Both the position numbers and the translations under genes were made by a program. A stretch of 17,124 bases of DNA, taken from NCBI GenBank assembly GCA_964542165.1, contig CAZITQ010000209.1:1-17124 (forward strand), read 5' to 3'. Shown in pieces: positions 16,014 to 17,124 of this stretch. The stretch's first letter is position 1, and each line of letters opens with the position of its first letter. The notes beneath the pieces are model-generated. The model made no database searches and was not told the DNA's origin. It saw nothing but the letters and a program-made list of their open reading frames with translations. The DNA comes from CAYTBN01 sp964542165. GTDB lineage: Bacteria > Myxococcota_A > UBA796 > UBA9615 > CAYRNR01.

Positions 16014-17124
<1,111 letters not shown>

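Overview
The window is GC-rich and densely coded, with mostly housekeeping and signalling genes. The mix suggests a myxobacterium-like member of the former Deltaproteobacteria (Myxococcota or a neighbouring phylum): a single-pass Hanks-type Ser/Thr kinase with a PEGA-like exported end, an FHA-GAF-sigma54 activator, several envelope lipoproteins, a TMTC-like membrane glycosyltransferase with TPRs, and an acidic Asp/Ser C-terminal tail on one exported protein. This placement is inferred from gene content, not from a phylogenetic marker.

Left part (1-4127). A tRNA-Gly(GCC), cut by the window edge, reads leftwards from a consensus promoter. Next come two divergent multi-membrane proteins of glycosyltransferase-C type: a TMTC-like protein (minus) and a PTPS-related/YfhO-like protein (plus). 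A 347-base gap (3781-4127) follows. It is clearly more AT-rich than its surroundings and holds two perfect DnaA boxes and one near-perfect box. It is the best candidate here for a replication origin or a DnaA-controlled region.

Middle part (4128-7760). A small lipoprotein is followed by a convergent gene for a 44-residue extremely basic protein, an unrecognised 450-residue protein with a TPR-like end, and a COG2509-type FAD flavoprotein. The last two genes converge and overlap at their 3' ends.

Central operon (7838-10583). pgk, tpiA and secG form a tight operon behind a TTGACC-17-TACCTT promoter. They are followed by tRNA-Leu(GAG), which has its own promoter, and a strong intrinsic terminator. 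The secG/tRNA-Leu(GAG) neighbourhood is also known from Escherichia coli (secG-leuU).

Right part (10697-17124). A transmembrane Ser/Thr kinase is followed by a probable operon of an exported small protein, a multi-repeat beta-sandwich exported protein, a TPR-like membrane protein and an FHA-GAF-AAA+ sigma54 activator that runs off the window. Kinase and FHA regulator may belong to one envelope-signalling module, though nothing in the sequence proves a link.

Several promoters place the -10 box about 6-12 bases before the start codon, so some transcripts are probably leaderless or nearly so. I found no mobile element, CRISPR array or obvious defence system.
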